From contig JAGFNQ010008307.1 in assembly GCA_024364735.1 (NCBI GenBank), forward strand, positions 62,001 to 126,000: DNA of 64,000 nt, read 5' to 3'. The notes beneath the pieces are model-generated. The model was not told the origin of the DNA. It was given only the letters and a program-made list of their open reading frames with translations, and did no database searches. This document shows, in pieces, positions 52,841 through 63,970 of this stretch; positions within the stretch are counted from its first letter, which is position 1, and every line of letters begins with the position of its first letter. Source of the stretch: Boesenbergia rotunda (Eukaryota; Streptophyta; Magnoliopsida; Zingiberales; Zingiberaceae). The position numbers and the translations under genes were made by a program.

Positions 52841-54639
52841 AGGGGCATTCTGGCTAGGATGGAGTTCCATGGACCTAGCCTGGTTTCCTACGAGAAGCTT
52901 CTGTACCGGGCTGGGATCAACTCCAAAGTCACCTGTCTCAGCCCCGACCTCCGTAAGTGCACTGTTTTATTTATCACTTATCTATGATAACTGACGTTTT
53001 GTTGTTTGTGTTGCAGAGAACATCATGCTTTCCCGGGCCAGAGCAAGTTTCTTAAGTGGGAGCTTACGGATGAATAGGCCCTGGCTCCTCCTCCGCTTGC
53101 TCTCCCCTCTGCGGCCGAACATTCTGAGGGCTCCAAGCAGATCCCCCGCGAGGAGCAGACCACTACCAAACCCTCTGGCATTCAAGTAACCTCTGAGGAG
53201 GGAGGCGGCGACAAAGAACTGCTAGTCTAGGCTTCTGTACTGACGATAGAGCCCACTAGGAAGGCGAGTCGACCACCCACCAAACGATCGCGCCTCATCC
53301 TACCTGCTGAGGAGGGAGTGGAAGAGGAAAACGAGCCAGAAGACCACCGTCGAAAGCCCACGATCTCTTCGACTCATCCATGGAGGAGAACCCGCCCAGC
53401 TAGGGTGGCTACGGAGGAGGAGGACATTGTTCCTCTCTCCACTCACTACCGAAGGGCGACACCCACAATTGCGGAGCCAGCGGGTAAGGCTGAGGCTCAT
53501 TCCGAAGTCCCCGAGGCCTCCACTAGCCTCAAGGGCAAGAGGTTGAGACTCGGTGAACCGGCACTAACCAGTGCCCACCTACGCCGGAAGGTAAAGGCGG
53601 CGGAGAAGGCGACTTCTCTGGGCCCTCAGGCACTAGAGATGAAGGGAGCATCGGCGCCCTTCTAGGGGAGCATCCAGCACGGACTAGGAGATCTCGGGGC
53701 CCTCCAGAGTGCCCCTCGAGGCACCCAACATCCAGCCCCTCCGCCGCTCCGAAGACGCCTCTTCTCCAAGGAGCCACGAAGTCACGAGAGGGAGGACTAC
53801 CGGTTTGCCGACTGGATTACTCGTCAGTTTACACGAGTCCCTCCTCAAGGTAAAGGTCTGGTGTTTTCCCCTTACCATCATTTATTTTTCTAACCTTTGT
53901 TATTTGCTGTGGCAGGCCGCGTCCAATTGCCTCTCCTTGGGTAGCCACCTATCCTCCGAGCAGGAGACCAATGCCTTGTGCCACCAGATAGATGAATTAG
54001 AGGTAGAGGTCTTCCGGTCTCGTGAGGAAGGTTTGATGCAGGCAGAGGTCAGCAGGAGTCTTTGAGTTAAGGTGGAGCAGTACCTGGACTCTTTGCTGGC
54101 CTCTGAGTCTACCCTGCACAGTGCTCGCCACCAGGAGCACCTCCTATCAGAGCTGACAAAGACCCTCACGGAGGAGGTGAGCCATTTAGCTCAGGAGAAA
54201 GGGCGCTCCAAAGGATGGGAGGCGAAGTTGTCCGAGGACGTCCGCCTTCTGCGAGAAGGTTTAGAGCAGGCCAAGTCGTAACTCCAGGCGAGCGCAGAGC
54301 AGCTCCAAGAGGCCCAGGCAAATCAAGACCGGCTATCCTCTGAGGCGGACGAGCTGAAGATTGCCCGGGACGAAGCTTCAGAAGGAACTGTAAAAATATA
54401 AAGCTGATGAAGAGTCCCAGCAGGAAGAGGCCGAGGTCGAATTCAAGGCCAAGTTCCTCCAATCCGATGAATTCAGTGATATCTTAGCTAGGCAGGTCCT
54501 GAAGCACCTGAAACAGGGCTTTAACCGTGCCATCCAACAACTCCAGAAAGCAAAAGTACTGAAACCAGATGTGGACCTGAGCTTTATGAGTATCGGCCAA
54601 GTTTGGAATGAGCTTTTGGCTAAGGACAAAGAACTATAG
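52841..54639 (+). pseudogene. Antisense extra gene of the second Tat-type Gypsy element, spliced
   Basis: On the plus strand, opposite to this element's pol. 'RMEFHGPSLVSYEKLLYRAG' and 'SKVTCLSPDLR' end at a GT donor. Intron 1 is 52953-53016 (64 bp). An acidic, Glu/Pro/Ser-rich middle follows to '...SLHESLLK', then intron 2 (53850-53915, 66 bp). A long coiled-coil region has 'DELEVEVFRSREEGLMQAEV', 'LTEEVSHLAQEKGR', 'EDVRLLREGLEQAKS', and the tail is 'EVEFKAKFLQSDEFSDILAR', 'FNRAIQQLQKA', with a stop at 54637. Stops near 53078, 53229, 53662, 54063 and 54279 mean it is decayed. Both introns and the tail match the gene at 27700-30178. The N-terminal domain seen there is missing here. Possible poly-A signal aatgaaat near 54720. 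Confidence 0.72.
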
Positions 54640-55099
54640 GGATCTTCCCAAACCTGTGCTGTCTTTTTTTTTTTGTATTTTTTGCTTTTGAGTATACTTC
54701 CGATGTAATCCACAATTTTGAATGAAATACTTTTATATTATTTTCTTCTGTACTCCATTTTCTTCTGTACTTCGAGTTTGAATGTATTTGTCTTCTGACT
54801 TTTTTTGAATGGATGTACTCCCAATTATATTTGTCTTCTGTATCTTTTTCTTTAAATGTAATTCTAGCACTTTCTGTTTATCTTCTTGTTGCCCATATGT
54901 TGCGTGTCGTTCTTCGCCCCTTCTCCCATATAAACTCCTTTATACACGTGGGATCTAACGTCAGGGCAGAGACAAGAACTTAATGCGTGGTTAATCGTCT
55001 GCATGGGCAAGGACAGGACATAGCCTGTTCAACAATTCACCCAGGCCAATATATCTCTAGTGTCACCAGTAACACCAGATGGTACATGCCCAAGTTATT
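54640..55099. other. Gypsy non-coding region, no gene
   Basis: T-rich sequence with repeated tcttctgtactcc phrases, then a start-like transition into the tandem array. Probably the 3' flank of the antisense gene. Confidence 0.5.
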
Positions 55100-55835
55100 C
55101 CTGGTAGCACTTCCTCAGCGCCATGCTCAAGTTTACTCGTCTCTGGTCAGGCATCCTCGTCACTACGACCAGGTCTACACATCTCGGGCATCCTCGACAC
55201 CGCGAGAAGGTAAGAATTTCGGCTACTCCTGGTCGGGCATCCTCGACACCACGACCAAGTCCACATATCTCGGGCATCCTCGGCACCACGAGATGGTAGG
55301 AGCTTCGCCTGCTCCTGGCCGGGCATCCTCGGCACTATAGCCAGGTCTACTCATCTCAAGCATCCTCGGCACCACGAGACGGTAGAGATTTCGGCTACTC
55401 CTGGTCGGGTATCCTCGGCACCACGACCAAATCCACATATCTTGGGCATCCTCGGCATCACGAGATAGTAAGAGCTTCGCCTGCTCATGACCGAACATCC
55501 TCGACACCACGGCTAGGTCTACTCGTCTCGGGCATCCTCGGCACCATGAGACAATAGAGATTTCGGCTACTCCTGGTCGGGCATTATCGACACCACGACC
55601 AGGTCTACACATCTGGGGCATTATCGACACCACGACCAGGCACCATGAGATAGTAGGAGCTTCGTCTGTTCCTGGCCAGGCATCCTCGGCACCACGACCA
55701 GGTCTACTCTTCTCAGGCATCCTCAGCACCACGAGACGGTAGAGTCTTCAACTACTCCTGGTCGGGCATCCACGACACCACGACCAGGTCCACTCATCTC
55801 GGGCATCCTTGGTACCACAAGATGGTAGAGTCTTT
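55100..55835. repeat. Tandem array of the second Tat-type element (about 85-bp units)
   Basis: Units of ctcctggtcgggcatcctcg, caccacgaccaggtctac, tctcgggcatcctcggcacc and acgagatggtagagcttcg recur about every 85 bp (for example 55226, 55311, 55397), each made of two similar halves. The position, between integrase and antisense gene, equals that of the 81-bp array in the first Tat element, but the sequence is unrelated. Frames through it are artefacts. Confidence 0.85.
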
Positions 55836-55925
55836 GAGATTTTGCATTGGGCCTTGATGAGACATTTTGCTTGTTTCTTTCATTACTAAAAACTACAAAG
55901 CGGTACAAACATACATACAAATACA

Positions 55926-57138
55926 TGCATATTTCTCACATGGCTCACCGAGTACGATAGGGCTGGAGGTGATTTGCATGTCATGGCCTATCCAACTTTT
56001 TGTCTTCATCGTCTTGTAGATAATAGTTACCTCCGATGAGCTTTTTAAGGATGATGTAAGGTCCGCTCCATTGCGGCTTGAGCTTTCTAGGGTCGCCGAC
56101 GGGCTTGATTCATTTTCAGACCTTATCTCCAACTTGGAACGTTCGGGTGATCACTCGGCGATTGCACGCTTGCTGCATACGCTACCGATATGCAACTAGT
56201 CGGGTGGATGCCTTTTTCACACTTCTGCGACCAGGTCCAGGTCGATCAGCCGTTCCTGATCATTGTCTTCTTTGTTGTAGTGTTGTCGCCGGACGAACTC
56301 ATCGCCTATCTCCATCGGAATTACCGCTTCCGCTCCATATACCAGGTTGAAAGGACTCTGATCTGTTCCTTTCTTAGGGGTCGTGCGGTATGATCATAGT
56401 ATGCTCGGGAGTTCTTCGACCCAGCTGCCTCCGACGTGGTTCAACTTTATCTTCAGCCCTCTAATAATCTCCCATTGCCTTAGGGATATGTGACTGAAGT
56501 GAAGACTTGATGAATCCACAGTCCTTCACACCACTCTCTGAGTTCATGCCCTGCAAATTGTCTGTCATTATCCGATACCAACTTATAAGGAATGTCGTAC
56601 ATGTAGACTATATCCTTCCACGGGATTTTCATCACGGCAACCTCCGTGATGTGCCAAGTGGTTCAGCTTCAACCCACTTGGAGAAGTAGTCGACCAGCAC
56701 TAACAGGAACTTCTTCTACTGAGGTCTGATTGGAAAAGGACCCACAATGTCCATTTCCCACTGATCGAAGGTGCAGGAAATAGTGGAGGCTCGAAGTAGT
56801 TCCGTCGGGCGATGCGTGATATGTTGATGCTTTTGACAAGCCTCACAACCAACCATAAATTTGACGACATCTGCTTGCAACGTGGGTTAAAAGTATCCAG
56901 CTAGGATAATCATCCTAGCCAAGGATCTTCCCCTAATATGTCTTTCACATATGCCTTTATGAATCTCTCACATGATGTAGTCGACTTCCCCTAGACCAAT
57001 ACACTTAAGTAAAGATTGGGCAAAGACACTTTTATATAGTTGCTCCCCGATCAACATAAACCTGCCAGCCCTGCAACGGAAAAGCCAGACTTCCTTATCA
57101 CCCGCCGACAAAGCTCCACTACGTAAGAACTCCACATA
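55926..57138 (-). pseudogene. Integrase of the second Tat-type Gypsy element
   Basis: Read leftward in several frames: 'RSGALSAGDKEVW' (linker after RNase H), 'IARRNYFEPPLF' and 'CEACQKHQHI'-type zinc-binding remains (around 56880-56790), 'KWVEAEPLA'-type and 'DIVYMYDIPYKLVSDNDRQF' (56610-56560, second catalytic Asp), 'REWCEGLWIHQVFTSVTYPK'. Near 56080-55990 follows the C-terminal 'KLIGGNYYLQDDEDKKLDRP'. Many stops and shifts make it dead. The domain inserts retrotransposon cDNA. Its reading joins in frame to the RNase H at 62143 if the element at 57139-62137 and one copy of its 5-bp duplication are ignored. Confidence 0.78.
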
Positions 57139-57815
57139 TGTTAAAATGCAGAAAATTTGAGGGGCATAAGTGCTTAAAATCCTAAATAAAGGGCTTGGAT
57201 GGGATTTGACAAAAGATGAGGACCTTTTTTACAAAAACATCATCCGACTAATAAACCTTCTCTCCTCCTCTCCGATTTGCCTTCATTGCTGAAATCATTT
57301 TTTTCGGTTTCTTCCTCTTCTTCCCTCGCGAGTTCTACAGCCGATCCTCACGACTTCGAAGTCGCCGACTTCTTCTTGTCCTTCACACAACCCTTCACTA
57401 CTCCACGCAATCGAGCCGACGCCCAACTCCCCTCTTCAAACAAAATTGCCGCCGGCAATTTTCTTCCTCACTCGCTCGAGCAAGCGACGCCGCAGCCGCC
57501 GATCTACAGGTGATGCTCTGCTCTTCTTCACGCGTCTCCTCCGACACCCCACCATGGATAGATCGCAAGGTTGAGGGGTTTCCAGCGAGAGAGACTCTCT
57601 GTTGAACTCCAAGGACCAGTCTGGTGCGCTAGCAGTTGCCGCCACGGCCTGCTCCACCCTCGTTCATAGCTTGCCGATGACGCTCAGAGATGTGCTTTCC
57701 GAGGTCGGCCGCTTGCTTTCGGGTCACGACTTCGCTTTGGTAAGAGCTGGAGTTGCGATGGCACTGATTGATGCTGCTGCTAACAGTATCAGAATTCCAT
57801 TTCTGAGATTGTTTG

Positions 57816-59790
57816 TGTTGATGCAGTCTGAACTAATTGTTATTTTGGTGTTGACACCGATTTAAGTTTAGTTGAGTGAGAATTGAGTTAAGTTTGGATG
57901 AAGTCCTGGTCGGGGATTAGGCACGAATTCTGGTGAGTGAAGCCGGGTTAAGGAAATCCTAGTGAGTGAAGCTAGGTGAAGTAAATCAAGGTGAGTGAAG
58001 CCAAGTGAAGGAAACCCTAGCGAGGGAACCTAGGTGAAGAAAACCCCGGCGAGTGAAGCCGGGTCCTGGTGAGTGAAGCCGGGTGACAGAAACCCCGGTG
58101 AGTGAAGTCAGGTCCTGATGAGTGAAGTCGGGTGACGAAAACCCCGGTGAGTGAAGCCAGGTCCTAGTAAGTGAAGCTAGGTGACGGAAACCCCGGTGAG
58201 TGAAGTCGGGTCCTAGTGAGTGAAGCTAAGTGACGGAAACCCCGGTGAGTGAAGCCGGGTTCTAGTGAGTGAAACCGGTTGAGTGAAGTCGGGTCCTAGT
58301 GAGTGAAGCTAAGTGACGAAAACCCCGGTGAGTGAAGCCGGGTCCTAGTGAGTGAAGCTAGGTTGAACAAAGTCCCGGTGAGTGAAGCTGGGCATTAAGT
58401 CTTGGTCCGAGGGACTGAGCATAAGTCGGAGAGTGGCTGGATCGGTCTGGAGTCCGATCAGGAAGTTGGCATGAACTCCCTTGATAATAGATCAGTCTGG
58501 TGACCAATCCAGGGTGTCTGATCGGTCTGATGATCGATCAGAAATAGATCAGAAACCGATCAGAAACCTTCTATATGGTGGCTGATCGTTCTGGTGAACG
58601 ATCAGAGAGAAGGAAGGTTCTCTGCTGATTGAACCCTGATCGGTCAGTAGACCGATCAGGGCATGGCCTGGACCGATCAGGCAGGAGCCTGATCGGTCAG
58701 GCTCTAGCTTGATCGGTCAGCTTGACCGATCAGGCCTTGACCTGATCGGTCAAGTGACCGATCAGGTTAGGGAGTTTGAAATCTGGTTGTGGGCTGTGGC
58801 TTGAAATCCCAGTGAGCTGGTGGATCGGTCTGGTGACCGATCCCCGATCTCTGATCGGTCAGTGTGACCGATCAGAGCTTCACTGGATCGATCAAGCAGG
58901 AGCCTGATCGATCAGCCCTTCACTGATCGGTCGGGTGACCGATCACTTTAATTTGAATCGTTGTCAGACTTCTTGATCACTTCTGATTTCCTTCTGATAC
59001 CTGCTGATACGCTTTGATTTGATGTGCTAATCCTTTGATGAGTGTGCAGGGATGACACAAACCAAGAAGGAGGGTCAATTGGCGACTTTCGCTTCGGGCA
59101 AGTTTGTCTGTTTTCTATTCGCAGGTTTCAACGGCTTCTAGGGCGGCTGGCGACTGACCTGAGGCTCAACTGGAGAGGTCTTCAGTGGACTGAGCGCTCA
59201 GTGGAGGTCAATGGGTCAGTGGTGACAGAGCTGTGTTCAGTGGGTGCAGACGTGCCTGGTGATGAGCAGAAGGAAGATTAAGAAGGAGAGGCTGGCGATG
59301 CAGACACAACAAGAAACAGAAAACAAGCAAAGGGTTTTGCGGGGTTTGGCTGTGTGGTCGTTGTGCTCTCTGTGTATTGTTTCTTCTTCCTTGAAGCTTC
59401 CTACTGCATCTATTGTGTGTAAGATTCTTTTCGTGTCTCTGTGCTTTGTTTGATATTCTACTGAGACTGTCTGTGGAGAGGTTTCTCCACCGAGAAGGAG
59501 ATTGTTTTATCCGAATTTCCGAGGCTTGATCTGCCAACGATTAAGGGATTGCCCACCTCACGGGCACGCCAAGGAGTAAGGGCAAGTTATCCCTGAACCT
59601 TGTAAACCCTCCTTGTTAGTGACTGGTTCATTTCTGTTTCCGTTTGTATTTCTGTCTTTTTGTTGTTTGTGTCTGCCGCTGCTAACCCTTAGTGCAGAAA
59701 GATCAAAGAAGCCAAGTTTTTAAGTGTCTGGCTATTCACCCCCCCCCCCCCCCCTCCTCTCCCTCCTCTCTAGCCATCCAAGATCCAACA
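57816..59790 (+). mobile_element. Solo LTR of a Sirevirus-type Copia (1975 bp) in the epimerase pseudogene
   Basis: It starts tgttgatgcagtctg (57816), ends ccaagatccaaca (59790), and has perfect gtttg duplications at 57811-57815 and 59791-59795. It shares with the LTR at 21436 the same ends, a ttttggtgttgaca start block, the gatcggtc palindromes, the tttctccaccgagaaggag and cacgccaaggagta blocks and the C-tract. Its 50-bp repeats (ccccggtgagtgaagccgg, 57920-58400) differ. It separates the 'RIPFLRLF' region from the rest of the epimerase reading. Confidence 0.95.
58440..58965. repeat. gatcggtc palindrome cluster in the second solo LTR
   Basis: About ten hairpins of the type ctgatcggtc(n)gaccgatcag occur in 500 bp, sometimes with one arm changed to gatcgatc. 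The layout matches 22080-22640. Confidence 0.82.
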
Positions 59791-60559
59791 GTTTGGTGGA
59801 ACATCGAATTCTATTACAACAGACATAACAATTCCAATCGTATCTCCAAGTGAAGTTGCTGAGTTGGCGGCAAAGTATTGTAGGCAAGGGTTTCAACACA
59901 TTGAAACTAAAAATAGGGAAAGATTTGAATTCGAACATTGAAGTTCTAATATCAATAAGATCAGTTCATCCTGAATGTTCATTTATTTTGGATGCAAATG
60001 AAGGGTATAAAGCTCATCAAGCGATTGAAGTTCTAGATAAGCTTAATGCTATGGGTGTCATTCCTATTCTATTTGAGCAACCTGTTCATAGTGATGATTG
60101 GGAAGGACTTGGTCTTGTTAGCCATGTTGCAAAGGATAAATATGGTGTATCCATTGCTGCTGACGAAAGTTGTAGGAGTGTAAATGATGCTAATAAAATT
60201 ATATAGGAAATCTAGCACATACAATCAATGTCAAACTTGCTAAGCTTGGCGTTATTGGTGCGCATGAGAAAATTAATATTGCTAGAGAAGCAGGCATCAC
60301 TCTATTGGTGGAATGGTTGAAACAAGACTAACAATGGGATTTGCTGGTCATCTCGCTGCTGGCCTTGGTTGCTTCAAATTCATTGATCTTGACACACCAC
60401 TCCTTCTTGCCGAAGATCCGATCATTCGAGGTTATGCAGTTTCCGATTCTATCTACAAGTTCAACAATTCAAGTGGTCAAGGTGATTTTCTTATCGGGAC
60501 AATGTTTGATGAGACGAGCAGTAAACCTTCTTGATTATTTATCTTCTTGTCACAGGTGT

Positions 60560-62137
60560 TGTATCACTGTAGGACGTTGATTTGGTTCGAACACTTGGAC
60601 GGGAGGTTCTTTTCTGACACGGAATTCTCAATGGAGGCGGGTACCTTCTAACCTATCTCTGTAGATATTTCAGATTTCTATGTATGGTTTTCTGTATGGA
60701 TAGTAGTAGGATTTATCTTTATCTGCCTCTTTGTTATTCTGCTTGGTATTTACTGCTTGACCCTTTGACATGCTCGAATTTATTTTCCATACAGTCTCTA
60801 TGGTTGATATTCTGATTCTAGAGAGTACACATGTTTATCGATACCTAGTATTTTTTCATGCCTAATAGGTTATTTGTATACCATGATTTCTGCTTCGGAC
60901 CAGTGCATATCATTTGAGGTTATTTGATGTGTGTTAGCGTCATGCACCATCTTTGTATTATTGCATAACTGGCGATCTCTGGGCTCTCTTGTGGTTGAGA
61001 TGGGTCATCAGTCATATTAGGATCTGCACACATTGTCACTCATGGATTAGTGGTACTATCAGGAAGGTGTGTGCAGTTGCCCTGTCAAGGCTCCGCTCGG
61101 CCGCTCATGGGTAGTGGTTCCGCAGCGTGGTAGTAGACAGAGATCTCTCCTCTTTCCTGTGATACGAGGAGATGAGAGCGGTGCTCCCTCATATGATTTG
61201 GGGTAGAACGGGTGTGACCTCCGCCAGCATCCTGTCCACTCGGTCACTCAGGAGCAGTGACGGCAGAGTGCGTATAGTTGTCATAGCCCTGCCCACTCGA
61301 CCTCACCCATGGCCGGTGACGGTGGCTGATTGGCATCAGAGGTGACCATGTCATTGCATCATATGCATGATTGCATAATTTGCATTGATTGTGTGTGTTT
61401 TTTTTTATTTGCATTGATTGTGTTTGATGCACTTGTTTGAGCTATGTTTGCTGCATTTGGATGACATACACATACAGGAGGGATTTGCTTTGTTTATTGT
61501 TTGACGACCATTCAGGTTCGGGGGTTTATGACCATCATACACTGCAGGTGAATTTGATATGGGTGTATTTTGCATGTAGAGTGTCGATCATATATTTTGA
61601 TTTTCCCTTTTGAGATCGTATCTATTTGCTTCTATGCTGCTATTGTATAACCTTTTTACCGCTATACATATCTATCTGGTTATATATCCGCAGAGTCCCC
61701 CTGGACTCATAATTGTTTGCTTATTTTTTCTTTTCAGGATGACGCCACCAGGAGAGTCCAGTAGCCAGTCCCAGTCCCAGTCCCATTGATATCATAGTGT
61801 TTTTATTTAGTCCATATTTTTTTTGGTTATGGATGGGATGTATTTCTCATTTTATATACGTTGGTAGACATGTTACCCATTGTTATGGTACTTTTATGTA
61901 TTTTGCATCGTCAGTCTACCCAGAGGGCATTTTGGAGTTTGCTTTTACAGTATAGGCGATGGGACTCTTTTTGATAGTATTGATATTTGTTTATTCCTTT
62001 TTTTATGTTATAGTTTGATCATATATAAGTGTGGAGGTTGTGGAGGTCATATTGTGTATGTATTGGTTTGAGATTGTCCACCTACAGGGGAGGTGTTGTT
62101 CGATTTTCGTTGGGCATGCAGCCCTCGGGGCGTGACA
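60560..62137 (+). other. LTR 3' portion downstream of the epimerase pseudogene, no gene
   Basis: No frame resembles a protein. It shares blocks with 567-2382, such as gatctgcacacattgtca, gggtagtgg, tttgcattgattgtg, ttcagg and the end ggggcgtg(a/g)ca. These tie the whole TG...CA unit to that LTR family. Confidence 0.6.
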
Positions 62138-62142
62138 ACATA

Positions 62143-63970
62143 GGGCTCTCTCCAGTCGGGTAATGCAGTGTCAGCGGCCTCTTCTCCGATTTGGGCCATG
62201 ATTCCCTCCGAAGCACTGGGCTCTTCCAGCGTCCATAATGTAAGAGACCTAGCCAATTTAGCTAGCTCATCTGCCTTGACATTATCAGCTCAGGATATCT
62301 TCTGTAGAACAACTTCAGTGAAAAAAGACCTCAGCTGCTCATAGATGGGCATATACCTTTGTAAATGTTCATTCTTAATTTCGAATTCGCCTTTTATTTG
62401 CTGAGCCATGAGCTGAGAGTTCGAGTGTATGATAACACGAGCAGTAACCACTTGCATGGTCGCTTAGAGCCCTGCTAGGATCGTCTCATATTCAGCTTCA
62501 TTATTGGTGACTCAGAAGTGGAGTCGGATAGATAGTTGTAGTGCATCTCCTCTGGGAGAAATCATCAGGACTCCGACATCACTGTGCTTGTTGTTGGAGG
62601 AGTCATCAACATAGATTTTCCACACTCCATCAGCTTTAGGTCCTGGGACAGCTTCGAGCATAAAGTCAACCAGAGCTTGAGCCTTGATGGCAGTACGGGG
62701 GTGATACTCAATCTCATACTCGCTCAACTCTGTCGTCCACTTGATCAGTAGTCCCGAAGCTTCCGGAATAATGAGGATGCAGCCGAGTGGGCTATTGGTA
62801 AGCACTACAATGGGATACGCCAAGAAATACGGCCTCAGTCTTCGGGCCATCAGTACTAAGGCATAGGCCAGCTTCTCCAGGGTAGTATATCGAGTTTCTG
62901 CGTCCTTTAGGAGATGCCCGAAGAAGTAGATTGGATACTGAGCAGTACCTTCTTACCGAATGAGCGCAGAACCCATGGCTTGTTCAGCCGTGGACAGGTA
63001 GACGAACAATGTTTCTCCCTCCAACGGCTTATAGAGGATGGGGAGCTCGGCGAGGTATACTTTTAAATCCGTGAAAACTTTCTCGCACTGATCATCTCAA
63101 TTGAACTTAATAACCTTCCTTAGAATTTTGAATAATGATAGGGTTCTGTCAGCAGATTTGGAGATAAACCGGGACAGAGCTATAATTCTGCCATTCAGCC
63201 GCTGTACGTCCTTGAAATTGTGAGGGGATGACATGTTGAGAATGACTTGCACTTTCTCCGAATTAGCCTCAATCCCCCTTTCCGTCACCATGTACCCGCT
63301 GAACCAACCACTCTTCACCCCAAACAAACACTTAGCATGGTTCAGTTTCAGCTTGTTAGTCCTCAAGGTGGTATATGTTTCCTCTAGGTTAGCTATCATG
63401 TCTTTCCCCTTCTCTGTCTTGACCAGGATATCATCTATATATATTTCAATGTTCCTCCCGATCTGGTGGCGAAAGACCTTATCCATCATTCGCTGATAGG
63501 TTGTCTTTGTACTGCGTAGCCCAAACGACATGACATTATAGCAGTAGGTATCATCTGCCGTCACGAAACTGACCTTCTCTTGGTCTTCCTGAGCGAGGGG
63601 AACCTAGTGGTGGTGATAAGCATCCAACATCGAAATGAAATCAAAGCCAGAGGTAGAATCTACCAGCTAATCAATGTGAGGCAAGGGGTAACAATCTTTA
63701 GGGCAAACTTTATTTAAATCATGAAAATCAACACAGACCCGCCATTTACCCACGGGCTTAGGGATTAGTACAACATTTGTCAGCCAGGTCATGAATTGAA
63801 CTTCTCTTATATGTCCAGCCTTCAGCAACTTTGCGACTTTTTCCCTGATGATCTTGTCTTGCTCGGGCGCCAAGTGTCTTCGCATCTGTTTCACCGGCCG
63901 GGCTCCCGAGGTTATATGTAATCGATGTGTGGCCAAGGCAGGGGGACTCCCTTAATCTCTTCAGTAGCCT
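62143..63970 (-). pseudogene. Reverse transcriptase and RNase H of the second Tat-type Gypsy element
   Basis: Read leftward. 63936-63667 has 'LAPEQDKIIREKVAKLLKAG', 'WRVCVDFHDLNKVCPKDCYP' (RT fingers). 63564-63097 has 'YCYNVMSFGLRSTKTTYQRM', 'IGRNIEIYIDDILVKTEKG' (YIDD active site) and 'LNHAKCLFGVKSGWFSGYMV'. 63090-62870 is the RT/RNase H tether. RNase H (62850-62143) has 'KWTTELSEYEIEYHPRTAIK', 'VWKIYVDDSSNNKHSDVGVL', 'NNEAEYETILAGL' and 'DELAKLAKSL'. There are about five stops (for example near 63608, 63096, 62956, 62513 and 62464). The element runs on past the window's right edge, so its gag and 5' LTR are not visible. Integrase continues at 57138. Confidence 0.9.

Larger units (their letters stand above)
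57277..60534 (+). pseudogene. L-Ala-D/L-Glu epimerase-like (enolase superfamily) pseudogene, split by a solo LTR
   Basis: The left part (57277-57810) starts MPSLLKSFFSVSSSSSLASS and, after a damaged stretch, reads 'TLVHSLPMTLRDVLSEVGRL', 'VRAGVAMALIDAAANSIRIP'. The right part (59796-60534) reads 'TSNSITTDITIPIVSPSEVA', then 'FNTLKLKIGKDL' (the KxK catalytic lysine motif), 'CSFILDANEGY' (metal Asp), 'IPILFEQPV' (metal Glu), 'VSIAADESC' (metal Asp), 'NLAHTINVKLAKLGVIGA', 'VETRLTMGFAGHLAAGLGCF' and 'FIDLDTPLLLAEDPI'. This matches dipeptide epimerases of about 400-430 residues, which invert a stereocentre in L-Ala-D/L-Glu-type dipeptides. Frameshifts lie near 59885, 60203 and 60308. No introns are evident, which suggests a processed copy. 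Its metal and lysine positions remain readable. Confidence 0.85.
57139..62137 (+). mobile_element. TG...CA element with 5-bp duplication carrying an epimerase-like sequence (apparent solo LTR)
   Basis: It starts tgttaaaatgcag (57139) and ends ctcggggcgtgaca (62137). Identical acata flanks it at 57134-57138 and 62138-62142, and the Gypsy pol frame continues across. Ignoring the nested Sirevirus LTR (57816-59790), it is about 3.0 kb. The 3' part (about 60560-62137) matches the LTR-like sequence at 567-2382. No terminal direct repeat is seen inside it, so it behaves as one long solo LTR. Its interior includes an enolase-superfamily pseudogene (57277-60534) on the same strand. A gene captured into an LTR is the simplest reading; a different element class with similar ends is the alternative. 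Confidence 0.75.

Noticed and set aside
57277..60534. Epimerase-like gene as recent transfer from bacteria
   Set aside because: Plants have their own dipeptide epimerase genes, and the copy shows a Ser-rich N-terminal extension and plant-like codon use. A local capture of a host transcript is simpler.
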